A DNA stretch of 63,516 bases from Pseudomonadota bacterium. Lineage in GTDB: Bacteria > Pseudomonadota > Gammaproteobacteria > Burkholderiales > Burkholderiaceae_E. The stretch spans positions 1-63,516 of the forward strand of contig JAEWGX010000101.1 of NCBI GenBank assembly GCA_023388075.1, written 5' to 3'. Under the pieces are notes generated by a model. The model was not told the origin of the DNA and searched no databases. It worked only from the letters and a program-made list of their open reading frames with translations. Positions 16,377 through 24,537 of this stretch are shown here, piece after piece (the stretch's first letter is position 1; each line of letters begins with the position of its first letter). The position numbers were made by a program, and so were the translations under genes.

Positions 16377-17129
16377 CTACAACGGGAGCTGGTAGGACAG
16401 CCCGATGCGCCAGTCGGTGTCGCTGCCGCCCACGCCCAGGCCGACGCCGAGACCGACGACGTCGTTGTTGCGCAATCGGTAGCGGGCACCGACCTCGATC
16501 AGCCGGTCCGAGCCACCGCGCTCCCGACCGTGCGCGTAGACGAAGTCGGCGACCCCCAGCAGGTCCGCGGCCAACCGGCGGTCGTAGCCGACGACAAAAG
16601 CGTTGCGGTGGCGCCGCTCGTTGCCGTCCTGCTGCGAGTTCCTCAGGACGGAGGCGTTCAGGTGCACGTTGTGGCTGACGACACCGGGCAAGGATTTGCT
16701 GGCAAGCAACTGTAGCTCGGCATCGAGCCCGTCGGTCCCGCGGCCGGTGGGTGCGATCAGCGAGACCTGCGCCGCGAGCGCGGGCCGGTCGCCCTGCTCC
16801 GGCAGGAAGTTCCATTTCGCCGCGGCGCGAAGGTCGCCGCTTCCCGTCCGGTCCGCAGCGCCTGCCAGGAGCGGCGCGGAAAGCGATACCTCCCAGTCCT
16901 GCGCGATGCCGTACTTCAGCTTCGGCGTGAAACCGACCGAGTAGTCGCCGGAGTCCTTGCGGGAGACGTCGAACGGCACGACCAGCTCCAGCGTACCCGG
17001 ATCGGGCGTGCCGGCGTCGTCCACTGATAGGGGGGCGCCTTCCGACAGCGAGCCGACGTCGACCGCGAAGGCGGGCGGCAAGGTTGCCGCCGCCGCGGCG
17101 CATGCAATCACGAAGTGCAGTGGTTTCAT
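16377..17129 (-). CDS. Outer-membrane beta-barrel protein, phenol-degradation meta-pathway/transporter type
   Basis: 250 residues with a signal peptide (cleavage after PPAFA, residue 22). The rest alternates hydrophobic and polar residues and shows repeated barrel strands: LELVVPFDVS, GFTPKLKYGIAQDWEVSLSAPLL, RNAFVVGYDRRLAADLLGVADFVY, and a C-terminal WRIGLSYQLPL ending near an aromatic/hydrophobic residue as outer-membrane barrels do. It resembles the MetA-pathway/alginate-export barrel group. It overlaps the DUF421 gene by ATGA, implying coupled expression. Confidence 0.65.
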   Translation of the reverse strand: MKPLHFVIACAAAAATLPPAFAVDVGSLSEGAPLSVDDAGTPDPGTLELVVPFDVSRKDSGDYSVGFTPKLKYGIAQDWEVSLSAPLLAGAADRTGSGDLRAAAKWNFLPEQGDRPALAAQVSLIAPTGRGTDGLDAELQLLASKSLPGVVSHNVHLNASVLRNSQQDGNERRHRNAFVVGYDRRLAADLLGVADFVYAHGRERGGSDRLIEVGARYRLRNNDVVGLGVGLGVGGSDTDWRIGLSYQLPL

Positions 17130-17593
17130 CGCCCCTCCGATGTCACGAAGCTGATCTTGCCGTCCGTCTCCAGGTACACCCTGGCGATCTCCTCGAGGTT
17201 CCGGCCGTCCTCCCGAAGTCGCTTCATGACATCGGCCTCCGCCACCATCTCACGCTTCAACGCCGCCTGGTCGAGCTGGCCGTCGCGGCCGAGGACCTTC
17301 GGCTCGCCTTCGATCAGCCGCTTGGCGCGGTGGCTGCGCGAGGTCACGTACGATGCCAGGTAGTTGAGCCCGATCAGCACGGCCGCCGTCAGCAGCCCGC
17401 CCTGCAACGATTCCTCGCCGCCGCTCAAGGCGTTGCTCACGCCTTCGCTCAGCAGCAGCATCACCAGCAGGTCGAAGGGGGTGAACTGCCCAACCGTCCG
17501 CTTGCCGCTCAGGCGCATGAGAAAGAGCAGGACCAAGTAGATGCACACGGCGCGCAGGATCAACTCGCCGACCGATGTGGTCATGGTGAACAT
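17126..17593 (-). CDS. DUF421 domain inner-membrane protein
   Basis: 155 residues. Three N-terminal membrane spans carry the family motif YLVLLFLMRLSGKRTVGQFTPFDLLVMLLLSEGVSNAL; the C-terminal soluble part (RLIEGEPKVLGRDGQLDQAALKREMV) is the YetF-like domain found in DUF421. Start ATG at 17593. The gene is followed immediately by the beta-barrel gene. Family members act at the envelope, some linked to spore or stress functions, but with no assigned reaction. Confidence 0.85.
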   Translation of the reverse strand: MFTMTTSVGELILRAVCIYLVLLFLMRLSGKRTVGQFTPFDLLVMLLLSEGVSNALSGGEESLQGGLLTAAVLIGLNYLASYVTSRSHRAKRLIEGEPKVLGRDGQLDQAALKREMVAEADVMKRLREDGRNLEEIARVYLETDGKISFVTSEGR

Positions 17594-17724
17594 CGCCGAC
17601 TCCCGAAGTGACTGTTTGCGCCGCCGTGCAAGCCTCGCGCCCGTCGGAACTCCGCCATACACCACTCGAACGCCATGGCGACCGCGGCTCGCCCTCGAAT
17701 CACTCCGGCGGACGAGCACTCTGC

Positions 17725-19062
17725 CTATCGAGATTTCGATCGACCAGTCCGGGCCATCACGTCGTCGCACGCCTCCGTCGGCTTCGAGAAGCACAGCCTG
17801 AAGACGGAGCCGCGCGCCACCGAGGGTGCCACCTCCAGCGTCCATCCACGCAACTCGGACGTCTGGCGCGCGATGGCGAGGCCGAGGCCCTTCTCCGTCC
17901 GTTTCGCTCCCGGTGAATCCGACAGCCGGCCCTGAAAGTATCGATCGAAGACGAACGGCCGGTCCTCAGGGGCGATGCCCGGGCCCTCGTCCGAGACATC
18001 CAGCCCGTGCGCCGTGCGCGACACGGTACAGGGTCCTGGCGACGCATGCTCGATGGCATTGCGCAGCAGGTTGCGCAGCACGGTGATGAGCGCCAGCCGG
18101 TCGATCGTGACAGTCTCGCCGCGCGGCACCTGGTTGACCAGGGTGGTCCCGGCATCCCGCGCGACATGGGCGAGGCTCTCCCAGACTTCGTCCACGCACT
18201 GGGAGAGGAGCACCGGCTCGGGTTTCCCCGCCGCGGCGGTGGAAAGGGCCTGCAGGCTCTCGAGCCCGTTCGATACCGAATCCACCGCGGTCATCATGCG
18301 CCGCACGCGCTCCTTGGCCCCGTCGGACATCGACTCGGTCAGTAAGAGCATCTCCGCGTCGGTGTGCAAGGCCGAAAGCGGGGTGCGGATCTCATGGCGC
18401 GCATTGGCGGCAAACTCGCGCTCGCGGACGAGCGACTCCTCGAGCCGACGCTGGGCCTGGTCAAAGGCACGAAGCAGCAGCGACTCTTCGTCCGAGCGCG
18501 TGGCGGTGCTCGAACGCTCGCCGGGAGACCAGTTGCTGAGCCGCTCGCTCAGGCGCCTAAAGGGAGCAACCACGATTCTGGCAAGCAGGGACGACATCAG
18601 CCAACCCAGCAGAATGCAGATCAAGCCCGTGACCAGCAGCGTGCGGCCGAAATCGTAGACGAACTGCTCGTTGCGGGTGGCGTCGAAACGCAGGTATAGG
18701 CGCCCTTCCGGGATGGTTCGTACCATCGCGTGATAGATCCGGTCGCCACCATGCCAGTGATGCACTCCATCCGCGAGTGCGACCAGATCTTTCGGAAGGG
18801 GCGACTGGCCTGCCGACCCGTCCTGGTCGTCCAGCCACGCCTCGAGATTCGTGCCAAGTCGCAGGTGACGACCGCTTCGATCGAAGCGCACTTCATCCGC
18901 TTCGATCCGCTCCACCAGCCTCTCGGTCTCGGCGAGGACGATGTCGTCCACGAGCCGGTCTTCCTGCTCCTCGAGCGAGCTGTAGGCAAGATAGCCCTGC
19001 ACCGTGACGAAGAGCGTGATCACGGCGGTCAACGCCAGGCTGATGCGCTTCTGCAGCCCCAT
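17725..19062 (-). CDS. Sensor histidine kinase
   Basis: 445 residues. A first membrane span (residues about 8-28), a periplasmic domain of about 110 residues, a second span (141-163), then HAMP-like linker and kinase core. Phospho-acceptor His223 is in ARHEIRTPLSAL; N-box LLRNAIEHA, G1 box SDEGPGI, and G2 box GLGLAIARQ are intact. Start is 6 bp after the response-regulator stop. With the upstream genes it forms a likely envelope-stress two-component system, similar in context to PmrAB or ColRS-type systems that control lipid A modification; the ligand is unknown. Confidence 0.9.
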   Translation of the reverse strand: MGLQKRISLALTAVITLFVTVQGYLAYSSLEEQEDRLVDDIVLAETERLVERIEADEVRFDRSGRHLRLGTNLEAWLDDQDGSAGQSPLPKDLVALADGVHHWHGGDRIYHAMVRTIPEGRLYLRFDATRNEQFVYDFGRTLLVTGLICILLGWLMSSLLARIVVAPFRRLSERLSNWSPGERSSTATRSDEESLLLRAFDQAQRRLEESLVREREFAANARHEIRTPLSALHTDAEMLLLTESMSDGAKERVRRMMTAVDSVSNGLESLQALSTAAAGKPEPVLLSQCVDEVWESLAHVARDAGTTLVNQVPRGETVTIDRLALITVLRNLLRNAIEHASPGPCTVSRTAHGLDVSDEGPGIAPEDRPFVFDRYFQGRLSDSPGAKRTEKGLGLAIARQTSELRGWTLEVAPSVARGSVFRLCFSKPTEACDDVMARTGRSKSR

Positions 19063-19068
19063 GGCTCT

Positions 19069-19767
19069 TCAGGCCCTCAGCCGGAACCCGACGCCATGCA
19101 CCGTTTCGAGTCCCTCGTAACCGGCCTCCGACAGCGACCGCCGCAGGAGATACACCTGGCCGCGCAGCGCGTCGCCGGGTGGCTCCCCCTCGGGCCAGAG
19201 GAGGCGCTCCAACTCCTCGCGACGCACGACTTCCCCTGGCTCGCGAATCAGCCGCTCGAGCAACTGCATGCTGCGCGGCATCAGCTTCACGGGGCGATCG
19301 GCCACCGACGCCTGCCAGCTGCGCCGATCCAATCGCAGGTCGCCGGCAACCGACGCCTGCGGCACCACGCTGCCCGACGCCCGGCGATGCAGCGCGTGGA
19401 TCCGTGCCTCCACCTCGACCAGCGCGAACGGCTTCAGCAGATAGTCGTCGGCTCCCATGCCAAAGCCGCGCACTTTGGCATCCATCTCCGTGCGTGCCGT
19501 GAGTATCAGCACCGGTGTCGGCAACAACAGGCGCTCGCGCAGATGATGGAGCACCTGGTAGCCGTCGGCCCGGGGCAGGCCGATGTCCAGTACGAGGACG
19601 TCCCAGGCTTCGGCGCCAAGCCTCGCCATGGCAGCAGGTCCGTCGTAGGCGACGTCGACCTGGTGGCCACGCAGCTCCAGAAAATCGACCAGATTCCCGG
19701 CAATCGTCAGATCGTCCTCGACGACAAGCACCTTGATCGGACTGCCGAGGGCGGTGGTGGAGTGCAT
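19069..19767 (-). CDS. OmpR/PhoB family response regulator
   Basis: 232 residues from the ATG at 19767. Receiver domain with acidic pair at 18-19, phospho-acceptor Asp61 in VLDIGLPRADG, and KPF near residue 112; C-terminal winged helix ends GLETVHGVGFRLRA. A possible longer start at 19821 overlaps the upstream glycosyltransferase stop by ATGA and would add 18 residues; coupling makes that plausible, but the added segment is not part of the receiver fold. Partner of the histidine kinase immediately downstream. Confidence 0.9.
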   Translation of the reverse strand: MHSTTALGSPIKVLVVEDDLTIAGNLVDFLELRGHQVDVAYDGPAAMARLGAEAWDVLVLDIGLPRADGYQVLHHLRERLLLPTPVLILTARTEMDAKVRGFGMGADDYLLKPFALVEVEARIHALHRRASGSVVPQASVAGDLRLDRRSWQASVADRPVKLMPRSMQLLERLIREPGEVVRREELERLLWPEGEPPGDALRGQVYLLRRSLSEAGYEGLETVHGVGFRLRA

Positions 19768-19817
19768 GGTGGCCTGGCGGGCGTAGGAGAATGCTGCCAC
19801 AAAGCGGGCTGGTCCGC

Positions 19818-21524
19818 TCATGGCGTGATGGCGGCCGTCGTCGGCGCCAGGTAGAGCGGGGCCACGTCGGCATCGCCTTCGCAGCCCGAGAACGCAGCGC
19901 CCGGGATCAGCCACCACCTGTCACCGTTCTGGAAGCCGAGATCCCGCGCCTGCCGCAGGTCCACGCACTGCAACGCCGGCGCCCAGTTCTGCTCGATCAG
20001 CATCCAGCGTCGATCCGGTGCTTCGGCGAACCAGGCGAATGCGCGGCGCAGCTGTGCCGCGTACGGCGTCTTGCGTCCGAAGTGGACCATCGGCTGGCGT
20101 GCCTGCAACACGAACTCTTCGTCGAAGTCCGGCATCGCGATCGAGTCGTCCCGACCGGTGGACCGCGCCACCTCCTGCATCAGGTCACGCGGCGAGCGCA
20201 CGCCATCCAGGAGCCGGTAGCCCCACGTCGACCAGCTGATCCAGAACGCAACGAGAACCAGCACCAGCGCCAGCATGCCGCGACGCGGTCCGATCCAGGC
20301 GAGCAGCGCCGCCGCGATCACGCCAACCGATATCCACCACCCCCACGGGACGACGCCATGGCGCGCCGCGAGCTTGGCGAGCGCGGGCCATCCGGCCAGT
20401 CCGCCGAACCCGGCGACCAGGAAGACCGCCCCTACGATGGCGACGGCCGTGCCCCCCGCCCGCTGCAGGCCGCGCTTCTCCCATAGCGTGGGCAGGAGGG
20501 GTGCCATCGCGATGACCAGCAGCGGCAGCGCCGGGAGAATGTAGACACCACGCTTGCCGGGCGAAAGAGAGAAGAAAAACAGGATAAGCGCCACCCCGGA
20601 CAAGGGCAGGACGACCCTCGCGTCGCCACGCCGGATTGCTCGCCACCATTCGGGCAGCGCCCACGGCAACGCGAGCGTGAGCGGCAACCACGCCCACGGA
20701 ACCACGGCGACCGGGTAGAAGTACCACGGCTTGACGTGATGCCATGCGGCCGCGTAGCGCTGGCCGGTCTGCCTGAACAGGATGTCGTCGCGGTAGGCCG
20801 TGAGGTCGGCGTCGGCGGTTGCCATGAGCAACATGGGCAGCCCCCAAGCTGCCACGACGCAGAGCATGACGAGAAAACCGAACGCGACCTCCCTCCAAGC
20901 GAGGCGCGGCGCGAGGCCTCGGATGCCGAGCAACATCCAGGTCGGCAGCATCAGCAGCGGCAGGAATCCGACGCCCTTGCAGAGGATTCCCAGTCCGACG
21001 GCGGCCCAGGCCAAGATCCACCACCCGGGTCGCGGACCGAGCAACGCATGGCGCAGCAGGCCGTAGGCGGCGAGCGTCGTGAAGAAGGTCAGCACCATGT
21101 CGATCTGGGCGGTCTTCGCCTGAAGGACGAACTGGACAGTCACCAGCAGCGCAACCGCGGCCATCCACGCGGCCCTGTCGTCATATAGGCGGCGGACCAG
21201 ATCGGTCACCAGCCACAGCGTCCCGGAGGCAGCGATCAGTGAGGGCAACAGGAAGCCGGCGCGAACGGAGCCAGTCGCGGCAATCGCCAGCGCGGTCAGC
21301 CAGATGAAGACCGGCGGCTTGTCGGGATAGAGCTCACCCGCGCGTCGCGGCAGCCAGAAGTCACCGGTCTCCAGCATCTCCTGGGCGATCAGTGCGAAGC
21401 GCGGCTCGTCGGCCGGCCATGGGTCTCGCAGGCCGATGCCGAGCGCGAGCAGGCACATGCCAGCCGCGATGAGCATTCCCAGGAGGCGCCGGTCGTCGAA
21501 GTCGAACTGGAGCAAGGCCCGCAT
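19818..21524 (-). CDS. Glycosyltransferase family 39 protein (ArnT-like, membrane)
   Basis: 568 residues with about eleven membrane spans. The family signature DE (residues 39-40, in WPADEPRFALIAQEML) supplies the catalytic Asp of GT-C transferases, and YPDKPPVF is the conserved second block. It resembles 4-amino-4-deoxy-L-arabinose transferases and relatives that take sugar from a polyprenyl phosphate carrier and place it on lipid A or another envelope acceptor. Start ATG at 21524; the frame continues upstream only as an image of the LAB_N gene. Part of the operon with GT2, LAB_N and a two-component system. Confidence 0.85.
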   Translation of the reverse strand: MRALLQFDFDDRRLLGMLIAAGMCLLALGIGLRDPWPADEPRFALIAQEMLETGDFWLPRRAGELYPDKPPVFIWLTALAIAATGSVRAGFLLPSLIAASGTLWLVTDLVRRLYDDRAAWMAAVALLVTVQFVLQAKTAQIDMVLTFFTTLAAYGLLRHALLGPRPGWWILAWAAVGLGILCKGVGFLPLLMLPTWMLLGIRGLAPRLAWREVAFGFLVMLCVVAAWGLPMLLMATADADLTAYRDDILFRQTGQRYAAAWHHVKPWYFYPVAVVPWAWLPLTLALPWALPEWWRAIRRGDARVVLPLSGVALILFFFSLSPGKRGVYILPALPLLVIAMAPLLPTLWEKRGLQRAGGTAVAIVGAVFLVAGFGGLAGWPALAKLAARHGVVPWGWWISVGVIAAALLAWIGPRRGMLALVLVLVAFWISWSTWGYRLLDGVRSPRDLMQEVARSTGRDDSIAMPDFDEEFVLQARQPMVHFGRKTPYAAQLRRAFAWFAEAPDRRWMLIEQNWAPALQCVDLRQARDLGFQNGDRWWLIPGAAFSGCEGDADVAPLYLAPTTAAITP

Positions 21525-21616
21525 TCCAGGAGCGTCCGGATGTGCCTGCGTGGCGCTGGCGCGCCCTCCTTCCCGAGGAAAGCGAGCGCGCCGTTCGGGC
21601 TGCGGGGCGCGTGCGC

Positions 21617-21916
21617 TCACGCGGCGGGCGTCTCCGCGGCAGCGTCGGTCCGCATCGACGCCTCGCGCCGAATCAGCGCAAGGTTGCGCAGGTAGATGAA
21701 AAGCCCTGCCCCTTGCCCCACGATGAATACCGGATCGGCCCGATAGAGGGCATAGGCGAGCAGCGTCGCCCCGCCGCCGAGGCTCAGGAACCAGAAGGCG
21801 AGCGGCACGACGCTGCGTCGCGCCCGCTCGCTTGCGATCCACTGCACCAGGAAGCGGGCGCTGAAGAAGATTTGCCCGAGGAAACCCACCGAGACCCAGA
21901 TGGCTTCGTCGCTCAC
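21617..21916 (-). CDS. Lipid-A-disaccharide synthase N-terminal-like (LAB_N) small membrane protein
   Basis: 99 residues, start GTG at 21916. WVSVGFLGQIFFSARFLVQWIASERARRSVVPLAFWFLSLGGG is the LAB_N signature, a three-span membrane domain that is not the catalytic part of LpxB. Stand-alone members sit with GT2/GT39 genes and probably act like a small flippase or scaffold for undecaprenyl-linked sugars. Located 10 bp after the GT2 stop, confirming operon structure. Confidence 0.88.
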   Translation of the reverse strand: MSDEAIWVSVGFLGQIFFSARFLVQWIASERARRSVVPLAFWFLSLGGGATLLAYALYRADPVFIVGQGAGLFIYLRNLALIRREASMRTDAAAETPAA

Positions 21917-21926
21917 GGGTGCCCTT

Positions 21927-22760
21927 TCAGGTTAATGGTCTAGCTTCATCGAATCGATCTACTGCCGGCAAGCGCACTCTACGCGGGCCCCCAACGGCTG
22001 TCACCGCCCCCTTCGCCTCGGCGTGCTCCCCGCCGACGTGCGCGGCCTGCAGCGGCGCAGGCAGCCGGCAACGGCGACGCAGCCAGATGACGCCAAGAAC
22101 ATCCACCAAACCCGCCCAAAGCCGGTCATTGACGCCGTAGTGGGAACGGCCAGCTGTTCGCGGCCGATGGCCGACCGGCACGCAGATGCAGCGCCCGCCC
22201 TGCGCCTGGACGAGTGCCGGCACAAAGCGGTGCATGTGGTCGAAATAGGGAAGGCTCAGGAAGGCGGTGCGACGTATCACCTTCAGTCCGCAGCCGGTGT
22301 CCGGCACGCCATCGTGCAACAGTGCATTCCGGAACCGGTTTGCGACTCGCGACGACAGTCGCCTCAGCCAGTCGTCCCGACGCGCCAGGCGATGCCCCGC
22401 GACCAGCTCCACACCGCCGTGCCGGGCCATCGCCAGCAGGCGCGGAACATCCGCCGGATCGTTCTGCCCGTCGCCGTCGAGCGTCGCAAGCCAGTCGCCG
22501 CGCGCGACCCGAGCGGCCTGCCAGAGCGAGGTGCTCTGGCCGGCGCTCCGCGCATGGCGCAGGGCACGTACTCTCGCGTCCCTGGCGGCCCTGGCCAGAA
22601 GCAACGGCCAGGTCCCGTCGACCGAGCCGTCGTCTATCACCAGCACTTCGTAGTCGATGCCGACCAGTGCCGCCGCGATCTCATCGAGGAGCGAGTGCAG
22701 GTTCTCCGCCTCGTCCCTGGCCGGGACGATGACGGAGACGACGGGCGCGGTGCTGGTCAT
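21927..22760 (-). CDS. Glycosyltransferase family 2 (polyprenyl-phosphate sugar transferase type)
   Basis: 277 residues from the ATG at 22760. GT-A fold: VSVIVPARDEAENL, VIDDGSVDGTW (nucleotide-binding DD), and ATLDGDGQNDP with the DXD-like metal site. RRLSSRVANRFRNALLHDGVPDTGCGLKVI matches dolichol-P-mannose/ArnC-type transferases. The C terminus has one weak hydrophobic segment (GLVDVLGVIWL) instead of the usual two, so membrane anchoring may depend on the LAB_N partner. Supplies lipid-linked sugar to the GT39 protein. Confidence 0.87.
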   Translation of the reverse strand: MTSTAPVVSVIVPARDEAENLHSLLDEIAAALVGIDYEVLVIDDGSVDGTWPLLLARAARDARVRALRHARSAGQSTSLWQAARVARGDWLATLDGDGQNDPADVPRLLAMARHGGVELVAGHRLARRDDWLRRLSSRVANRFRNALLHDGVPDTGCGLKVIRRTAFLSLPYFDHMHRFVPALVQAQGGRCICVPVGHRPRTAGRSHYGVNDRLWAGLVDVLGVIWLRRRCRLPAPLQAAHVGGEHAEAKGAVTAVGGPRRVRLPAVDRFDEARPLT

Positions 22761-22933
22761 GACGGAGTTGGCATTGCGGGCACGCCGTGACAACCGGCTG
22801 CGAACGTACGTTAGCAACGGCTCCGTCGAATTTTCGTGGAAGGCCTCAGGGTTCAATCCGCGGGCAATCTGCGCGTATGGCTCGCGCTGCGGCCGGGCCC
22901 ATGCGTCCGAACATTGTTACGTTCTAGGCCAAG

Positions 22934-23851
22934 TTAATAGTCCCAAATGACGGGAACCCAGCGAAAAGCGTCTCCTTCGACCGCCACTCGGCCAACGGAT
23001 GGAAACGGCAGATGGGCCGCAACCAACAGCCCACCGGTCTCGACCAGCTCCCGGAAAAGACGGATGCGAACTCGGATCGACTCTTCTGGGTCATGCTCAA
23101 AGCCATTGTGCCAGTCGGGATGGTCGAACCCGACTGGGAACATCGCATCGCCAGCGAACATCAAGCGCTCGCCTGCAGATAACAAGTCGACGACGCTGTG
23201 GCCCGGGGTGTGTCCGCCAGTTACACGCACGACTACGCCCGGCGCGACCTCTCTCCTATCCTCGAAGACCCGCAGACGATCACGGTACTCGCTATAGAAG
23301 CTCATGGCGGTTGACCGGAGAACGTCAGGCACGGGCTTCGGCATGGCCGTGCGGGAGAAATCTGGCGACGTCCAGAACTTGACTTCAGCCGCGGACACAT
23401 GGATCCGCACATCGGAACGCAAACGCTCCCTGACCCCGGCAACGAGTAGCCCACCCACGTGATCCATGTGCATATGCGTAATGATCACATCGGTCACCGA
23501 CTCGATGTCGATGCCGGCAGCTGCCAGCCGCTGGGGAAACTGTCCAGCCCGAGGGAAGCCCGAGAACTGCCCGCCGAGCCCGGCGTCGATCAGAATGGTC
23601 TGGTCTCCGCTACGGGCGACCATCACATTCAGCGGCCAATCGAACTTGTCCGGAGGCATGAACATGTGGTTCAGCCAGTTCGCCAGGTCAGCCGGGTCAG
23701 CGTTGGTCGCGAGAGTCGCCGTTGGCAGCGGCAGCACTCCATCGCTGACCACCAAGGCGTCAATCTCACCGACCCGCAACGCGTAGCGAGACGGAACGAG
23801 CTCCTCGGAGGTCTGGCCACCGGGATACAGGGTGTCAATTGCAGTAGGCAT
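22934..23851 (-). CDS. MBL-fold metallo-hydrolase
   Basis: 305 residues. The zinc motif THMHMDHVGG gives His126, His128, Asp130 and His131; ILIDAGLGG precedes it and VTGGHTPGHS and FAGDAMF supply later ligands. Start ATG at 23851 is preferred over an upstream TTG at 23866 because a GGAG site lies 9 bp before it. Similar proteins hydrolyse lactones, thioesters or other esters. Base composition looks slightly lower in GC than the core genes. It is separated by a long repeat-rich gap from the next operon. Confidence 0.85.
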   Translation of the reverse strand: MPTAIDTLYPGGQTSEELVPSRYALRVGEIDALVVSDGVLPLPTATLATNADPADLANWLNHMFMPPDKFDWPLNVMVARSGDQTILIDAGLGGQFSGFPRAGQFPQRLAAAGIDIESVTDVIITHMHMDHVGGLLVAGVRERLRSDVRIHVSAAEVKFWTSPDFSRTAMPKPVPDVLRSTAMSFYSEYRDRLRVFEDRREVAPGVVVRVTGGHTPGHSVVDLLSAGERLMFAGDAMFPVGFDHPDWHNGFEHDPEESIRVRIRLFRELVETGGLLVAAHLPFPSVGRVAVEGDAFRWVPVIWDY

Positions 23852-23993
23852 AGCGAAGCTCTCCAAATAATGGTCCGATTGCCGGAGCCAAACCAGTCAA
23901 GCGACTGGAAACCAATCGCCCTTCGACATCAGGGAATGTCGGCGCGGATGACAGCAGAGCGCCGTACGTCATCTATCGTAGAGAGGGGCGTAC

Positions 23994-24007
23994 GACCTGA
24001 GTAGGTC
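23994..24007. repeat. Short inverted repeat GACCT-N4-AGGTC
   Basis: A perfect 5-bp dyad with a GAGT spacer, immediately after a CGTACG palindrome and about 145 bp upstream of the MBL start. The shape fits an operator for a dimeric regulator in the MBL promoter region. Confidence 0.4.
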
Positions 24008-24014
24008 TCCAAAG

Positions 24015-24032
24015 AGGCACACGGTGGTGCCT
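24015..24032. repeat. Inverted repeat AGGCAC-N6-GTGCCT
   Basis: A perfect 6-bp stem with a 6-base loop, 7 bp after the previous dyad. As DNA it could be a second operator; as RNA a short hairpin. Confidence 0.4.
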
Positions 24033-24056
24033 GATACGCACCGGGTCACGTAACAA

Positions 24057-24086
24057 GAGCGGCGTGGGGTCGCCCTGACGCCGCTC
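24057..24086. repeat. 9-bp perfect inverted repeat with 12-base loop
   Basis: GAGCGGCGT at 24057-24065 pairs with ACGCCGCTC at 24078-24086. This is the strongest stem in the gap. No T-tract follows on either strand, so it is not an ordinary intrinsic terminator. Confidence 0.6.
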
Positions 24087-24210
24087 GGTCACGGCCTTGA
24101 CGCAGGACGACGGTGTACCCCGCAACTTGCTCAGCGCAGTCGCCGCTTCAACGACGGACTAGCCACGACGCCGCACGACGGCAGGCCGGCCCGGGGTCTG
24201 CATCGCATCC

Positions 24211-24242
24211 GGACCGGAGCGCCTGGTACCGCGCCCCGGTCC
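24211..24242. repeat. Interrupted inverted repeat (7 + 4 bp, one mismatch)
   Basis: GGACCGG at 24211-24217 pairs with CCGGTCC at 24236-24242. Inside it GCGC pairs with GCGC across a single A/C mismatch, around an 8-base loop that itself contains the palindrome GGTACC. As RNA this would be a long stable hairpin. Confidence 0.55.
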
Positions 24243-24322
24243 ACTAGAGAACGATATGGCTGGGGAGCGAACTTGCACGCGGCATTTAGTAGAGCCTTAT
24301 CGCCATTCTCTTCACGGTTGCC

Positions 24323-24341
24323 GGCACCCGATTCTGGTGCC
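24323..24341 (-). terminator. Possible terminator after the DUF3330-like gene
   Basis: A 6-bp perfect stem (GGCACC with GGTGCC, 7-base loop) begins 7 bp after the stop of the 24349-24537 gene on the minus strand. The sequence after it has no U-run, so it may end the operon only with help from Rho or may be part of the repeat-rich region. Confidence 0.35.
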
Positions 24342-24348
24342 CGCCCGT

Positions 24349-24537
24349 TCACTCGATAAGACTCTGGGGATACCTGGTACGTAGCCCTAGCCGCCAGCGG
24401 GCGAAGCATTCCAGGCCGCACAGGTATACCAGGTAGTCGCTGGCTTCCGGGATGATCGCTTCGTCCAACGGCATCTCGGTACCGCACACCTCGCACGTCC
24501 GCATCGAATGGATTCCCGGCATCCCGTCTGCTTTCAT
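24349..24537 (-). CDS. DUF3330-like small zinc-ribbon protein
   Basis: 62 residues. Two cysteine pairs, Cys15-x2-Cys18 (CEVCGTEMPLDEA) and Cys40-x3-Cys44 (YLCGLECFARW), form a probable zinc ribbon. The spacing and the CxxCxxxIPxDEA / CGLEC pattern resemble DUF3330 proteins known from mer-type transposons and from ordinary proteobacterial operons. The ATG at 24537 overlaps the LuxR gene stop (ATGA). Likely a small regulator partner or metal-binding adaptor; no mercury genes are nearby. Confidence 0.65.
   Translation of the reverse strand: MKADGMPGIHSMRTCEVCGTEMPLDEAIIPEASDYLVYLCGLECFARWRLGLRTRYPQSLIE

Larger units (their letters stand above)
23852..24348. other. 497-bp gene-free stretch with several inverted repeats
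   Basis: No convincing reading frame with a ribosome site was found on either strand. The stretch separates the MBL gene from the DUF3330-like gene and contains four clear inverted repeats plus two copies of CGTACG (23963-23968 and 23989-23994, 26 bp apart). It may be an untranslated leader of the MBL gene, a small structured RNA, or a decayed gene. The listed stem-loops are given as separate entries. Confidence 0.5.

Noticed and set aside
19768..19821. Extended N terminus of the response regulator
   Set aside because: It would create an ATGA overlap with the glycosyltransferase, but the added 18 residues are outside the receiver fold; kept only as an alternative start.
24131..24496. Minus-strand frame crossing the repeat-rich gap
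   Set aside because: No ribosome site, amino-acid composition is Arg/Pro/Gly-biased, and it overlaps the better supported DUF3330-like gene.
24349..24537. Mercury-resistance remnant
   Set aside because: The DUF3330-like protein occurs in mer transposons, but there is no merR, merA, merT or transposase nearby, so linkage to mercury is not supported.
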